Source: Brumimicrobium sp041655765
GTDB lineage: Bacteria; Bacteroidota; Bacteroidia; Flavobacteriales_D; Crocinitomicaceae
Direction: 5' to 3'
DNA: 64,000 nt
NCBI GenBank assembly: GCA_041655765.1
Contig: JBBAEU010000003.1
Coordinates: 1-64,000 of the forward strand
Below the pieces are notes generated by a model that worked only from the letters and a program-made list of their open reading frames with translations, did not search any database and was not told the DNA's origin. The first letter of the stretch is position 1; every line of letters begins with the position of its first letter. Below are positions 7,743 to 16,330 of the stretch, one piece after another. Both the position numbers and the translations under genes were made by a program.

Positions 7743-8522
7743 ATGAAAAAAACATTAACCTTATTTTTTACTGGGGTTTTTATCCTTCAAACATCAGCTG
7801 TTTTAGCTTGGGGAGTGACGGGTCACCGTGTGGTTGGAGAAATTGCTGATAAACACATTACCGATAAAACAAAAAAAGCAATAAAAAGAGTTCTAGGAAA
7901 TAGCTCCATGGCAGTCGAATCAAATTGGATGGATGATATTAAATCTGACCACCAAACAAAATACGATACGTTAAACGCATACCACTATGTTTCTATCCCA
8001 GATGGAATGAAATATGAAGAAACCAATTTAAACCCTAAAGGAGATGCCATTCGCGGGATGCAAACTGCAATTTCTAAGCTGAAAAGTGGTCAACTCTCAT
8101 CTGAAATGGAAGCTCATTATCTAAAAATGTTGATTCACATTGTGGGCGACTTACATCAGCCTTTACACGTTGGAAGATCCGATGATGCTGGAGGAAATGC
8201 TATCAAAGTTTCATGGTTTGGTGAAAGTTCAAACCTCCATAAAGTTTGGGATAGCGATATCATCAACGGAAAACTTTATAGTTATACTGAATTAACAAAT
8301 ATCATCAATCACCCAACACCCGAAGAGATTAAAAAATGGCAAGATGCAACCCTTGATGATTGGATAAAAGAAGCGCAAGATTTGCGACTGGGGATTTACG
8401 ACTTCGAAGAAAAACGCTACTGGGAATACGAATATATGTATGCACATTGGGATACTATTCAGAATCAACTCCTAAAAGCAGGCGTTCGGTTGGCGGGTAT
8501 TTTAAACGATATATATGGATAA
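7743..8522 (+). CDS. S1/P1 family nuclease
   Basis: A 259-residue secreted zinc-dependent nuclease that cleaves single-stranded DNA/RNA and removes 3'-phosphates. A signal peptide of 22 residues ends LA|W, leaving Trp23 as the mature N-terminus, as in the S1/P1 family where the N-terminal Trp binds zinc. Further ligand candidates follow in family order: GHRVVGEIA (His28), WMDDIK, AYHYVSIP, HIVGDLHQPLHVG and NLHKVWD. Length is typical. It lies outside any clear operon, 18 bp before the flippase gene, and could serve nutrient scavenging from extracellular nucleic acid. Confidence 0.92.
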   Translation: MKKTLTLFFTGVFILQTSAVLAWGVTGHRVVGEIADKHITDKTKKAIKRVLGNSSMAVESNWMDDIKSDHQTKYDTLNAYHYVSIPDGMKYEETNLNPKGDAIRGMQTAISKLKSGQLSSEMEAHYLKMLIHIVGDLHQPLHVGRSDDAGGNAIKVSWFGESSNLHKVWDSDIINGKLYSYTELTNIINHPTPEEIKKWQDATLDDWIKEAQDLRLGIYDFEEKRYWEYEYMYAHWDTIQNQLLKAGVRLAGILNDIYG

Positions 8523-8540
8523 AGTCTATCGAAATAATCT

Positions 8541-10037
8541 ATGAGCAATCCCATCAAAAAATTAGCAGGCCAAACAGCCATTTATGGACTCTCGAGCATC
8601 ATCGGGAGGTTCTTAAATTATTTGCTTGTTCCACTATACGTTACGGTTTTTATACATACTGCAGATTATGGTGTGGTATCTGAACTTTATGCGTGGATTG
8701 CTTTTTTGATTGTTTTGTTGACTTTTGGGATGGAAACGGCTTTTTTTAAATTCCTTTCTGATAGACCAGAAAGAAAAGAAAAAATCTTTAGAAACTCAAT
8801 GTTGAGCGTGTTATCGGTTAACTTTGTGTTTCTTTCATTGGTGCTTGTGTTTAATCAACAAATTGCCAATAAAATGTTGTTCCATGATAATCCTGAATAC
8901 ATCATATTATTAGGATTGGTGGTGTTTATCGATGCAGTTTCAGCCTTGCCAATGGCAAAGTTAAGGGCAGAGGAAAAAACCATTAAATTTGCTTCTATCC
9001 AACTTATTGGTATTGGAATTAACATCGGATTAAACTTGTTCTTTATGCTGGTTCTTTTTGACCCAGAAACACAAAATCCAGAAGTCGGAGTTCGATATAT
9101 TTTTATTGCCAACATTGCCGCATCTTTGGTGAAACCCATCGTGCTTTATAAAGATTATACTTCTTTGCGCTGGATTTGGGACGGAAAACTTATCAAGGCA
9201 ATGATAAAATATAGCTTGCCTTTAGCAATTGCAGGTTTTGCTTATGTTATCAATGAAACAGTTGACAGAATTTTATTAAAATACTTAACTTATCAATCCA
9301 TGCTTGGAGAGATGACCCAAGAAGCTGCACTAACTTATGCAGAATCACAAGTGGGAATATATAGTGCAAGTTACAAATTAGCGATGCTCATCACCATTTT
9401 TTTACAGGCTTTTCGATATGCGGCAGAACCGTTCTTTTTTGCCCAAGCAAAGAATGAAAACAGAAACGAAATCTACGTAAAAGTAATGAACTACTTCGTA
9501 GGAATTGTTTTATTGTTCTTCCTTATCGTTTCTTTGAATCTTGACATATTCAAATATTTTATTCCCAATCCAAACTATTGGGAAGGATTAAAAATTGTTC
9601 CGATACTTTTACTGGCAAACGTTTGGTCGGGCGTCTATGTCAACCAAAGTATTTGGTACAAATTGTCTGGACAAACAAAATATGGCGCTCTAATTGCTGT
9701 CTGGGGAGCAATTTTCACAATAACATTAAACTTCCTATTTATCCCAATTATTGGATATATGGCAGCGGCTTGGACAACTTTTGCGGTGTATGCAGGACAG
9801 ATGATTGCTTCATATTTGTTGGGTCAAAAACATTATCCCATTCCATATAATCTCAAAAAATTCTTTTTATACATATCCACAGCTGTAGTGATTTTTTTAG
9901 TCCTCAAATGGATAAATATTGAAGATAATGTTTATCGATTTATTGTTCATAACACGTTGATTATCTTATACTTTATCTTGATTTATTGGGCTGAAAAAAG
10001 AACGGATGGCTCGTTAGATAAAAACACTACTGCTTAA
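8541..10037 (+). CDS. MOP-type polysaccharide flippase (Wzx-like)
   Basis: A 498-residue polytopic membrane protein of the oligosaccharide/polysaccharide exporter superfamily. It has around 12-14 hydrophobic segments, starting with the typical amphipathic KKLAGQTAIYGLSSIIGRFLNYLLVPLY, and a polar central loop near residues 250-275. The role would be flipping lipid-linked saccharide across the inner membrane. It starts 18 bp after the nuclease stop. Unlike many Wzx genes it is not inside the polysaccharide cluster, which is on the other strand 1.2 kb away, so its substrate cannot be inferred from neighbours. Confidence 0.85.
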   Translation: MSNPIKKLAGQTAIYGLSSIIGRFLNYLLVPLYVTVFIHTADYGVVSELYAWIAFLIVLLTFGMETAFFKFLSDRPERKEKIFRNSMLSVLSVNFVFLSLVLVFNQQIANKMLFHDNPEYIILLGLVVFIDAVSALPMAKLRAEEKTIKFASIQLIGIGINIGLNLFFMLVLFDPETQNPEVGVRYIFIANIAASLVKPIVLYKDYTSLRWIWDGKLIKAMIKYSLPLAIAGFAYVINETVDRILLKYLTYQSMLGEMTQEAALTYAESQVGIYSASYKLAMLITIFLQAFRYAAEPFFFAQAKNENRNEIYVKVMNYFVGIVLLFFLIVSLNLDIFKYFIPNPNYWEGLKIVPILLLANVWSGVYVNQSIWYKLSGQTKYGALIAVWGAIFTITLNFLFIPIIGYMAAAWTTFAVYAGQMIASYLLGQKHYPIPYNLKKFFLYISTAVVIFLVLKWINIEDNVYRFIVHNTLIILYFILIYWAEKRTDGSLDKNTTA

Positions 10038-10106
10038 TTTTTCGATACTTCGTATTGCCTTAACTATTGAAATCATCCCAACTCAGTTGAGAAAAACTTA
10101 AAACAA

Positions 10107-10137
10107 TTGGGGGTTATTAAAAGAAAACTTATCTTTG
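10107..10137 (+). promoter_or_regulatory. Bacteroidota-type promoter of the acyltransferase gene
   Basis: TTG (10107-10109) at -33 and TATCTTTG (10130-10137), a perfect TAnnTTTG, are 20 bp apart. The predicted transcription start near 10141 rules out the TTG codon at 10135 as the translation start and supports ATG 10156. Confidence 0.6.
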
Positions 10138-10155
10138 ATAAGGAAAAGTATAAAA

Positions 10156-10896
10156 ATGAATTGTTTTTTAGCACCATTATATTATCTTTGGAAACTATAT
10201 ATTGGTTTGGTATTCGTCATTACGCTCCTACTTTTTTATCCTTTATTGTTTGTAATCCTTCAGTTTGAACAACTAAAACCCCTTTCTTTTAAGGTCAATG
10301 TTGTATGGTCAAGATGTATCCGTATTTTTTGTTTTTACGCCATCGAAATAACAGGAAACACCAACATACAAAAAGAACCGTGTGTCATTGTTGGAAATCA
10401 TACTTCATACCTTGATATTTTTCTTTTATACAGCTTTTTACCCAAAAATCGATTCTTATTTATGGGAAAAAGTGAACTGCTGGGCTATCCTTTTGTAAAA
10501 ACCTTTTTTAAACGATTGAATATTCCCGTTGATAGAAATAACGCAATGAAATCGGGGCGCGCATTTATAAAAGCAAGACAAGAACTTAACGAAGGATGGA
10601 GCATTGCGCTTTTTCCTGAAGGTGGAATTATGGATCCAACTTCTAAATTGTTTCCTTTTAAAGATGGAGCTTTTCAATTGGCCAAATCATCAAAAAGCGA
10701 TATTGTACCCATGACTTTTATGAATAACTTTCGCTTGTTTTCTGATCCAGTTTATATGTTGTACCCTGCAATGCCTGGATTAGTTAAAGTGCACATTCAC
10801 AATACAATCAAAAAAGAAGAAGTTATTCAATCTGACATTGAAACGCTAAAAAATAAAACTCATCGACTCATCAATGCTTATTTGCCACAAGAATAA
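10156..10896 (+). CDS. plsC: 1-acyl-sn-glycerol-3-phosphate acyltransferase (PlsC family)
   Basis: A 246-residue membrane-associated acyltransferase. An N-terminal hydrophobic hairpin (about 10-37) precedes the catalytic HX4D motif (NHTSYLD, His82 and Asp87) and the substrate-binding FPEGG (153-157), with RNNAMKSGRA between them, all in PlsC order. It would acylate lysophosphatidate to phosphatidate in phospholipid synthesis; other lysophospholipid or ornithine-lipid acyltransferases share these motifs, so exact substrate is open. The ATG at 10156 is chosen because an upstream TTG lies inside the -7 box. Confidence 0.85.
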   Translation: MNCFLAPLYYLWKLYIGLVFVITLLLFYPLLFVILQFEQLKPLSFKVNVVWSRCIRIFCFYAIEITGNTNIQKEPCVIVGNHTSYLDIFLLYSFLPKNRFLFMGKSELLGYPFVKTFFKRLNIPVDRNNAMKSGRAFIKARQELNEGWSIALFPEGGIMDPTSKLFPFKDGAFQLAKSSKSDIVPMTFMNNFRLFSDPVYMLYPAMPGLVKVHIHNTIKKEEVIQSDIETLKNKTHRLINAYLPQE

Positions 10897-10936
10897 TTAC
10901 ATTTATGGCTGACTTTGAACTGAAAAATTTTATGAA

Positions 10937-11212
10937 ATGAAAAAAATACTTCCATTATTTATTCTTCCTTTGTTTTTTGCCTGTAACAGCAATTCTAAAA
11001 ACAATGAACTTTGTGATTGTGTAGCCGCAGGTGCAGAAGCTGATAGTATTTCTGCCTATTATTTGGTGAATGAACAAACATTAGAAGGCAAAGAAGCGTT
11101 GGAAAAAGCCATCGAAAAACGTGATAAAATCTGTTTGCAATTTGAAAATATGCTCGGACATGAATTACAAGAAATGGCACAAGATTGTGAGGAATTGAAA
11201 GTTAAAGAATAG
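10937..11212 (+). CDS. Small lipoprotein of unknown function
   Basis: 91 residues with a lipoprotein signal: MKKILPLFILPLFFAC, lipidated Cys16, then NSNSKNN. The mature domain is short, helical and acidic with four Cys residues (ELCDC, KICLQF, AQDCEEL). I do not recognise a family. It lies 40 bp after plsC and ends 19 bp before the convergent oxidoreductase gene. Confidence 0.7.
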   Translation: MKKILPLFILPLFFACNSNSKNNELCDCVAAGAEADSISAYYLVNEQTLEGKEALEKAIEKRDKICLQFENMLGHELQEMAQDCEELKVKE

Positions 11213-11231
11213 GGATGATTTGTTTTATCTC

Positions 11232-12242
11232 CTACTTTAAAGCATAAATCCTTTCGATAACGTCCACAACTTTCAAACCTTCAAGTGCATTGGTCGTTGC
11301 TGAATCTTTCCCGTGTAATGTATCAATAACGTTTTGAATAACGAAGTGGTGATTGGCTGCGGAACCTTTGTATGCACCATAGTCATTTCCTGGACTTGTT
11401 GTTTCAAGTGTTGGCATTTCGTAGTTTTTAATATCACAAACTTCTACTTTATCCATATACTGACCACCAATTTTAACGGATCCTTTTTCAGCGATAATGG
11501 TTAACGAAGATTCTAAATTTTGATGTGCTACGGAAGTTGAATAGTTAAAGTTTCCCATCCCTCCATTTACAAAGTCGAAACTTACGTTTCCAGAATCTTC
11601 AAATTCAGTCAGCGTTTGGTGATTGAAGTCGGCAAACCTCGCTTGAATGTTATAAATATCACCAAATAACCATACCATCATATCGATAAAATGAGAAAAT
11701 TGGGTAAATAATGTTCCTCCGTCTAACTCTTTGGTTCCGTGCCAATTTTTTCCTGTATAATAACGCTCATCACGATTCCAATAACAGTTGATTTGCACCA
11801 TATATATTTCCCCAAGAATCCCTTTTTTTAGAACATCTTTTATCCACACTGAAGGAGGTGAATATCGGTTCTGCATTACGCAAAAAATGTGCTTATCAAC
11901 TTCCTCTGCTTGTTTAATCATTGCCATACATTCTGCTCGGCTTAATCCCATGGGCTTTTCACAAACGACATGCTTTTTGTGTTTTAACATTTCGATACTG
12001 TGTTTAGCATGCAAACCGTTCGGGGTACAAATATTCGCAATATCAAAATCAATTCCCGAAGCGATTAATTCTTCAATGGAATTAAAAAAAGGAACATCAT
12101 ACGACTCCAACCCCAATTCTTCATGTGGTTTTATATCTACTAAAGCAACCAAATTAGCTTCAGGGTTGGAAGCAACTTTAGCTGCATGGCGTTTCCCAAT
12201 ATGCCCACAGCCAATAATTACGAAATTGAATTTTTGTGACAT
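11232..12242 (-). CDS. Gfo/Idh/MocA-family sugar dehydrogenase
   Basis: A 336-residue NAD(P)-dependent oxidoreductase. The Rossmann fold starts immediately (FVIIGCGHIGKRHA), followed by the signature EKP (VVCEKPMGLS) and the C-terminal Gfo/Idh fold with the substrate-binding ELDGGTLFTQFSHFIDMM. It resembles WbpB/WlbA-type UDP-N-acetyl-hexosaminuronate 3-dehydrogenases of surface polysaccharide pathways, though the exact substrate is an inference. An upstream ATG would add 16 residues; the internal ATG is preferred because the Rossmann motif then begins at the usual distance. It is the last gene of the minus-strand polysaccharide locus, separated from the rest by a dead gene fragment. Confidence 0.87.
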   Translation of the reverse strand: MSQKFNFVIIGCGHIGKRHAAKVASNPEANLVALVDIKPHEELGLESYDVPFFNSIEELIASGIDFDIANICTPNGLHAKHSIEMLKHKKHVVCEKPMGLSRAECMAMIKQAEEVDKHIFCVMQNRYSPPSVWIKDVLKKGILGEIYMVQINCYWNRDERYYTGKNWHGTKELDGGTLFTQFSHFIDMMVWLFGDIYNIQARFADFNHQTLTEFEDSGNVSFDFVNGGMGNFNYSTSVAHQNLESSLTIIAEKGSVKIGGQYMDKVEVCDIKNYEMPTLETTSPGNDYGAYKGSAANHHFVIQNVIDTLHGKDSATTNALEGLKVVDVIERIYALK

Positions 12243-12304
12243 GATGGCAAATGTATTAATTTTTAAATTAGGTTGATACGCTTTACTCACTTTATTTAAT
12301 AGAA

Positions 12305-12480
12305 CTACTTCAACAAACTAACATGTCCTACAATCTCAACGTATCCATCGTTATGTTTTTTCTTGACTTTAATCTTATAAATATAGAGCCCTTCTTTCAC
12401 ATTGTTTAATTTTTCAAGCCCATACGTACCGTCCCAACCAATTTATCTGTGCAAATTGCTCGTGTCAAACAAATTGTACC
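12305..12480 (-). pseudogene. Remnant of a type B T9SS sorting domain (CHU_C-like)
   Basis: Read on the minus strand this gives YNLFDTSNLHR, a stop, then IGWDGTYGLEKLNNVKEGLY, then IYKIKVKKK and DGYVEIVGHVSLLK with a stop at 12305-12307. The pattern WDGTYxG...N.GxYxYxIxVK...G.V.L matches the end of gliding-motility-associated C-terminal (CHU_C) domains. An internal TAA and the missing upstream sequence show it is a broken gene tail rather than a working gene. Confidence 0.7.
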
Positions 12481-12495
12481 TAAGAAAGGCAAGGA

Positions 12496-13851
12496 TCAAT
12501 CTCTCTCCTCAATGAAATCTTTCCAATACAACACGACCGCAAAAAACATTAACAAAGGCGCTCTCAACCTTACCAATACGCCAAAAACAATTGATGTGAA
12601 ACCAGTTGCAAACGCATAAATTAATACGAGAAGCAAGGCGTACAATAGAAACTTATTATTTAGCGATGCCCTGATAAATGCTATTGGTTTAAATGCAATT
12701 CGTTTAATAAAAACAAACAACAACACACTGCTTTCTATTCCATTTAAAATCAACGTGGGTGTCAGTGCTTCCCAAATCCCAGGTCTGAAAATCCCAGTAA
12801 ATATTGCCAAAGGACTTGCTAAAATCATACCTTGAGGAGTAAACGAGGTTGTTCCTAAACTATATTTTTTACCCGTATATAATTGATTCTGAATAAAATC
12901 CTGTTGAATAATTTGTCCTTCTGTGAGTAAGTTATTTACAGATTCATACATGCCAAATATATATAAACCAAATGCCATAAAGACTAACCCTACACTAACC
13001 ACCCCTATTCGCAATAGACCACGTAAAAAACGTTGTTCGACTGAGTTTACCAAGGTTAATATCCACATCAATAAGAAACTCACTAAAACAATCGCTAATA
13101 CAACTCCTCTAACATTGTAAAGGATTAGGGCATAAAACAGAATGCCTAACGCATATTTGAATCTTCGCTTTTTGAGAGTCACCCATTTGATTAGATAGTA
13201 GGAAATTCCAAACAAAGTAAGCAGAACAATCGAGTCTTTGGAAATACCTGAGCACCAGAAAGCAGCAGAAGGAATATATAAGAAGAGCCAATAAAATTTA
13301 GAGTTCTTATTTTTAATTAATTTTTCATGTATAAGTTTGTATAGCCGCCATTGTACTAAGAAACCCAAAAAAGAAAAATATAAGCTGGTGAGTAAATATT
13401 GTTTCCCCGAGAAAAAGCCAAAAAACCATGTGATTTTAGAAATAAAATAACCCTCAGCATCAAAATAAATCCAACCTGGGTAGGTTATTCCTCTTTTATA
13501 GAAATTATTTTCATATACATTAAGGGCAGGGTTGTTCCACATTTCATGCAAAAAATCTTGGGGATAGCTGAAAAGTAAATCTGATAAGGCGTTTGACATA
13601 TTCCAAAAAGCTCCACTATCTGCTCCCTTGTACAATATAGAATTGGCAAATCCAAAAAGAAAAACAGAAAACATTTTAAAAAGAAAAAAAGGCAGATAAC
13701 TTTTATAAATGGGATTGTTCTGCTTTGAACGATAAAAGAATAGAATAACATAAACAACGAACACCCAAAAAACTGAGAGTACTATATCTATGACGCTCGG
13801 AAAGCTAATTCCTCCATAGTTATAGTTGTTATAGGTTAATAATATATCCAT
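12496..13851 (-). CDS. Polytopic membrane protein, possible Wzy-like polysaccharide polymerase
   Basis: A 451-residue protein with roughly ten hydrophobic segments along its whole length. Polar loops include LYKGADSGAFW near 75 and SAAFWCSGISKDSIV near 195, and a longer loop with GKKYSLGTTSFTPQG near 325-340. The long loop between membrane segments, the size and its position in a glycosyltransferase cluster suit an O-antigen polymerase-like or EpsG-like protein, but such proteins have little sequence conservation and this is an inference. It is transcribed after the ABC-2 permease gene across a 185-bp gap in which I see no feature. Confidence 0.6.
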   Translation of the reverse strand: MDILLTYNNYNYGGISFPSVIDIVLSVFWVFVVYVILFFYRSKQNNPIYKSYLPFFLFKMFSVFLFGFANSILYKGADSGAFWNMSNALSDLLFSYPQDFLHEMWNNPALNVYENNFYKRGITYPGWIYFDAEGYFISKITWFFGFFSGKQYLLTSLYFSFLGFLVQWRLYKLIHEKLIKNKNSKFYWLFLYIPSAAFWCSGISKDSIVLLTLFGISYYLIKWVTLKKRRFKYALGILFYALILYNVRGVVLAIVLVSFLLMWILTLVNSVEQRFLRGLLRIGVVSVGLVFMAFGLYIFGMYESVNNLLTEGQIIQQDFIQNQLYTGKKYSLGTTSFTPQGMILASPLAIFTGIFRPGIWEALTPTLILNGIESSVLLFVFIKRIAFKPIAFIRASLNNKFLLYALLLVLIYAFATGFTSIVFGVLVRLRAPLLMFFAVVLYWKDFIEERD

Positions 13852-14036
13852 TGCTTAAAACAATCACTTCGTAAAATTCTACACATATTACTCGCCTTTC
13901 TGGTAAATAAATAGTACCATTCATATAATGTAAAAATCAAACGGTTGACAATCTACAAATTTATATATTATTTTACAGAGTTATTCGAAAAATATGAATA
14001 GGCAAAGATAGTAAGCTACAATCAAATAGAAGTTAA

Positions 14037-14873
14037 CTATACGTAATCTGCCATATCTCCTTCAACTTTTCTAAAGTAAAACAGTCCAGAAATAAAAATC
14101 ACTAAAATCATGAAGATGGAAACCCACATCAAAGGACCAGGAGCTTCCCCACCAAACATAGACCAACGAAACCCTTGTACAACGCCTGCCATAGGATTAA
14201 GATAATAAACAGTACTCGCCCACTCTGGAAGTTGTTTAACTGCAAACTCAGCGGGGTAAGCCACAGGAGTAATGTACAAACCAATTTGAACCATAAAAGG
14301 TACGATATGTTGGAAATCTCTATAACGAACGGTTAAAGCACTGAGCCAAATTCCAACCGCGAGAGCAGCAATAACGCCAAGCAAAATAAACAAGGGTGCT
14401 GACCAAATATTTACCGAAGGTGTTACATTAAAATAAATCATTAGCACAATCATGATTAGCAAGGAGATAGCGAAATCAATAAAACCAACAACTGCTTTTG
14501 ACAGCGGAATAATCAATCTTGGAAAATATATTTTCTTTACCATGTTTTGACTTGCTATTATCGAGCTACCCGAATTCGTCATGACAAACGAGAAATAACT
14601 CCAAATACTCATTCCTGCAACTGTAAAGAGAATGTGAGGCACTTCGGTTTCTACGCCAACGAAGCGACCAAAAACCAAAGACAGAATAAGCAGTGTTACT
14701 ACAGGTTGTAAAATAGCCCATAAAAACCCAATGGTCGTCTGTGCATACCGCACCCTAAAATCTCTCCAAGCAAGTGTAAGAAACAAATCCTTATACTGAT
14801 ATAGTTCCTTGAAATTTGGAACAATGGATTTCTTATTAGTATCAATTATGGTTTTGTGTATTGAGCTACTCAT
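14037..14873 (-). CDS. ABC-2 type polysaccharide export permease (Wzm/KpsM/TagG-like)
   Basis: A 278-residue integral membrane protein with six predicted helices and the ABC-2 family N-terminal pattern (LFLTLAWRDFRVRYAQTTIGFLWAILQP), a WLSALTVRYRDFQHIVPF cytoplasmic loop and a YLNPMAGVVQGFRW loop before the last helices. It would form the membrane channel for export of a lipid-linked glycan together with an ATP-binding subunit (Wzt/KpsT). No such ATPase gene lies beside it or in the rest of the locus, which is unusual because the two are normally adjacent. The MsbA-like exporter at 25053-26861 has its own membrane domain and is not an obvious substitute. Confidence 0.9.
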   Translation of the reverse strand: MSSSIHKTIIDTNKKSIVPNFKELYQYKDLFLTLAWRDFRVRYAQTTIGFLWAILQPVVTLLILSLVFGRFVGVETEVPHILFTVAGMSIWSYFSFVMTNSGSSIIASQNMVKKIYFPRLIIPLSKAVVGFIDFAISLLIMIVLMIYFNVTPSVNIWSAPLFILLGVIAALAVGIWLSALTVRYRDFQHIVPFMVQIGLYITPVAYPAEFAVKQLPEWASTVYYLNPMAGVVQGFRWSMFGGEAPGPLMWVSIFMILVIFISGLFYFRKVEGDMADYV

Positions 14874-14988
14874 TTATTCTATCTCAGTATGTTTTAAAGG
14901 ACGAAAATAATAAAAATTAAAAGATATACTTTTTATTACTTACTCTTTAGTTTTAGTGTGTGATTAGATTTTTGTGTTTTATCAACCA

Positions 14989-16317
14989 CTAACTTTCTGA
15001 TTTTACAATCTCTGCCAACTTCTTCACCTGTATTTTCCTTGAATAATTTTCTACGCCGAAAGAGTGACAAGCTATTTTACCATTTTTATTAAACTCTTCT
15101 ACCAATTCTTGGAAAACCTCTTGTAAATGGGATTCATTTTCTACAATTACACCTGCTTGGGTTTGTTGAAGCAAATCTGCTTGAAGTTGCTTGCTCATAC
15201 CTTCCATTTCTTCGATGGAATAGAATTTTTCTTTTAGCGATAACGCTTTCTTGTCGTTGGCATAACACAAAATTATTTTCCGTTTTAAACCAAGATAATC
15301 GTAGATTTTTGTTCCAACTATCGAATAATCATTGAATAACAACATCACATTTTCATGGGATAATTTTTCTAATAAATCACGGTTGGGCATTTTAGGGAAA
15401 ATTTTCACAGATTCTTGTGTTTTTTTAGGTAATTGTTGAATAAAAGTAGCTACATCTTCTGCTAAGTTAATTCCATACAGGTGTAACCTCATTTCTGTGG
15501 AAAGGTGATGTTCTAGAAACATAGAAAATTGCTCCAAAAAGCTTCTCCATGGATGCCATTTGTAAACGGTTCCAATAAAAGAAATGGTGAGCACCTGAGT
15601 GGTTTGTGGTAAAACAGCAACCTCATCGATTACCTCAGGGTCGTACCCATTTGGAAGGATATGAATGGTTTGGTCAGAAAACAAGTCCTTAAGTTTGAAT
15701 TTAATAAATTCAGAAACTGTAATTAAACAACTAGCTTTAGCTACAACTTTTTGTTCCAAATATCTATTCCAAAGGGTATATAACTTATTCCTTTGTCTCC
15801 CTTTATTTTGACTCCAAGGGTCTCGATAGTCTGCAATCCAAGGGATGTCAAACTCTTGACTTAATTTCTTTGCATAATAAAACAACACAAAGGGTTCACC
15901 TGTGGCAATAATGGCATCAACTTTATTTTCTTTCAAGTATTTTCGTGCAGCTATATAAAGTTGCTTTTTAGGTCCTGAAATCCATAAAAACTGTCTTATT
16001 TCATCAAATGCGGTAAGGGATTTTCTAAAAAATCGCAATTTACTTTCTCCATGTTTAAGTAATAAGCGATTGCTTAATGAGGGTAAGTAAGGAGCTCGAA
16101 TAACAATTCCAGAATCAAGCTTTTCGATGAGGGTTTCCTTGCTCTTACTGGGCGCAATATAATCTAAGGCATTACCATACTCGTTTCCCCATTGCCTTGT
16201 TATCACAATAGGTTCAACATCAAACTCTTTGAGGTATTTCAACCAATTGTATGGCCTTAATCCACCTACAGAAACATAAGGAGGAAAATCGTATGCGAGG
16301 ATGAGGAGCTTTTTCAT
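14989..16317 (-). CDS. Glycosyltransferase, GT4-like
   Basis: A 442-residue cytoplasmic glycosyltransferase with a GT-B fold outline: N-terminal MKKLLILAYDFPPYVSVGGLRPYNWLKYL (acceptor side), a central IADYRDPWS, ITVSEFI, ILPNGYDPEV hinge, and a C-terminal nucleotide-sugar domain with SFIGTVYKWHPW and FNDYSIVGTKIYDYLGLKRKI. The YDFPP and RDPW motifs are typical of a GT4 subgroup found in Bacteroidota exopolysaccharide loci. Donor and linkage cannot be read from sequence. It lies 14 bp after the preceding transferase gene, so they are probably cotranscribed. Confidence 0.88.
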   Translation of the reverse strand: MKKLLILAYDFPPYVSVGGLRPYNWLKYLKEFDVEPIVITRQWGNEYGNALDYIAPSKSKETLIEKLDSGIVIRAPYLPSLSNRLLLKHGESKLRFFRKSLTAFDEIRQFLWISGPKKQLYIAARKYLKENKVDAIIATGEPFVLFYYAKKLSQEFDIPWIADYRDPWSQNKGRQRNKLYTLWNRYLEQKVVAKASCLITVSEFIKFKLKDLFSDQTIHILPNGYDPEVIDEVAVLPQTTQVLTISFIGTVYKWHPWRSFLEQFSMFLEHHLSTEMRLHLYGINLAEDVATFIQQLPKKTQESVKIFPKMPNRDLLEKLSHENVMLLFNDYSIVGTKIYDYLGLKRKIILCYANDKKALSLKEKFYSIEEMEGMSKQLQADLLQQTQAGVIVENESHLQEVFQELVEEFNKNGKIACHSFGVENYSRKIQVKKLAEIVKSES

Positions 16318-16330
16318 GTTAGAGGATAAA

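Noticed and set aside
10041..10058. A third copy of the ATACG...CGTAT operator (GATACTTCGTAT)
   Set aside because: The spacing between half-sites is wrong and one arm is incomplete, so it does not match the two dyads of the two-component unit.
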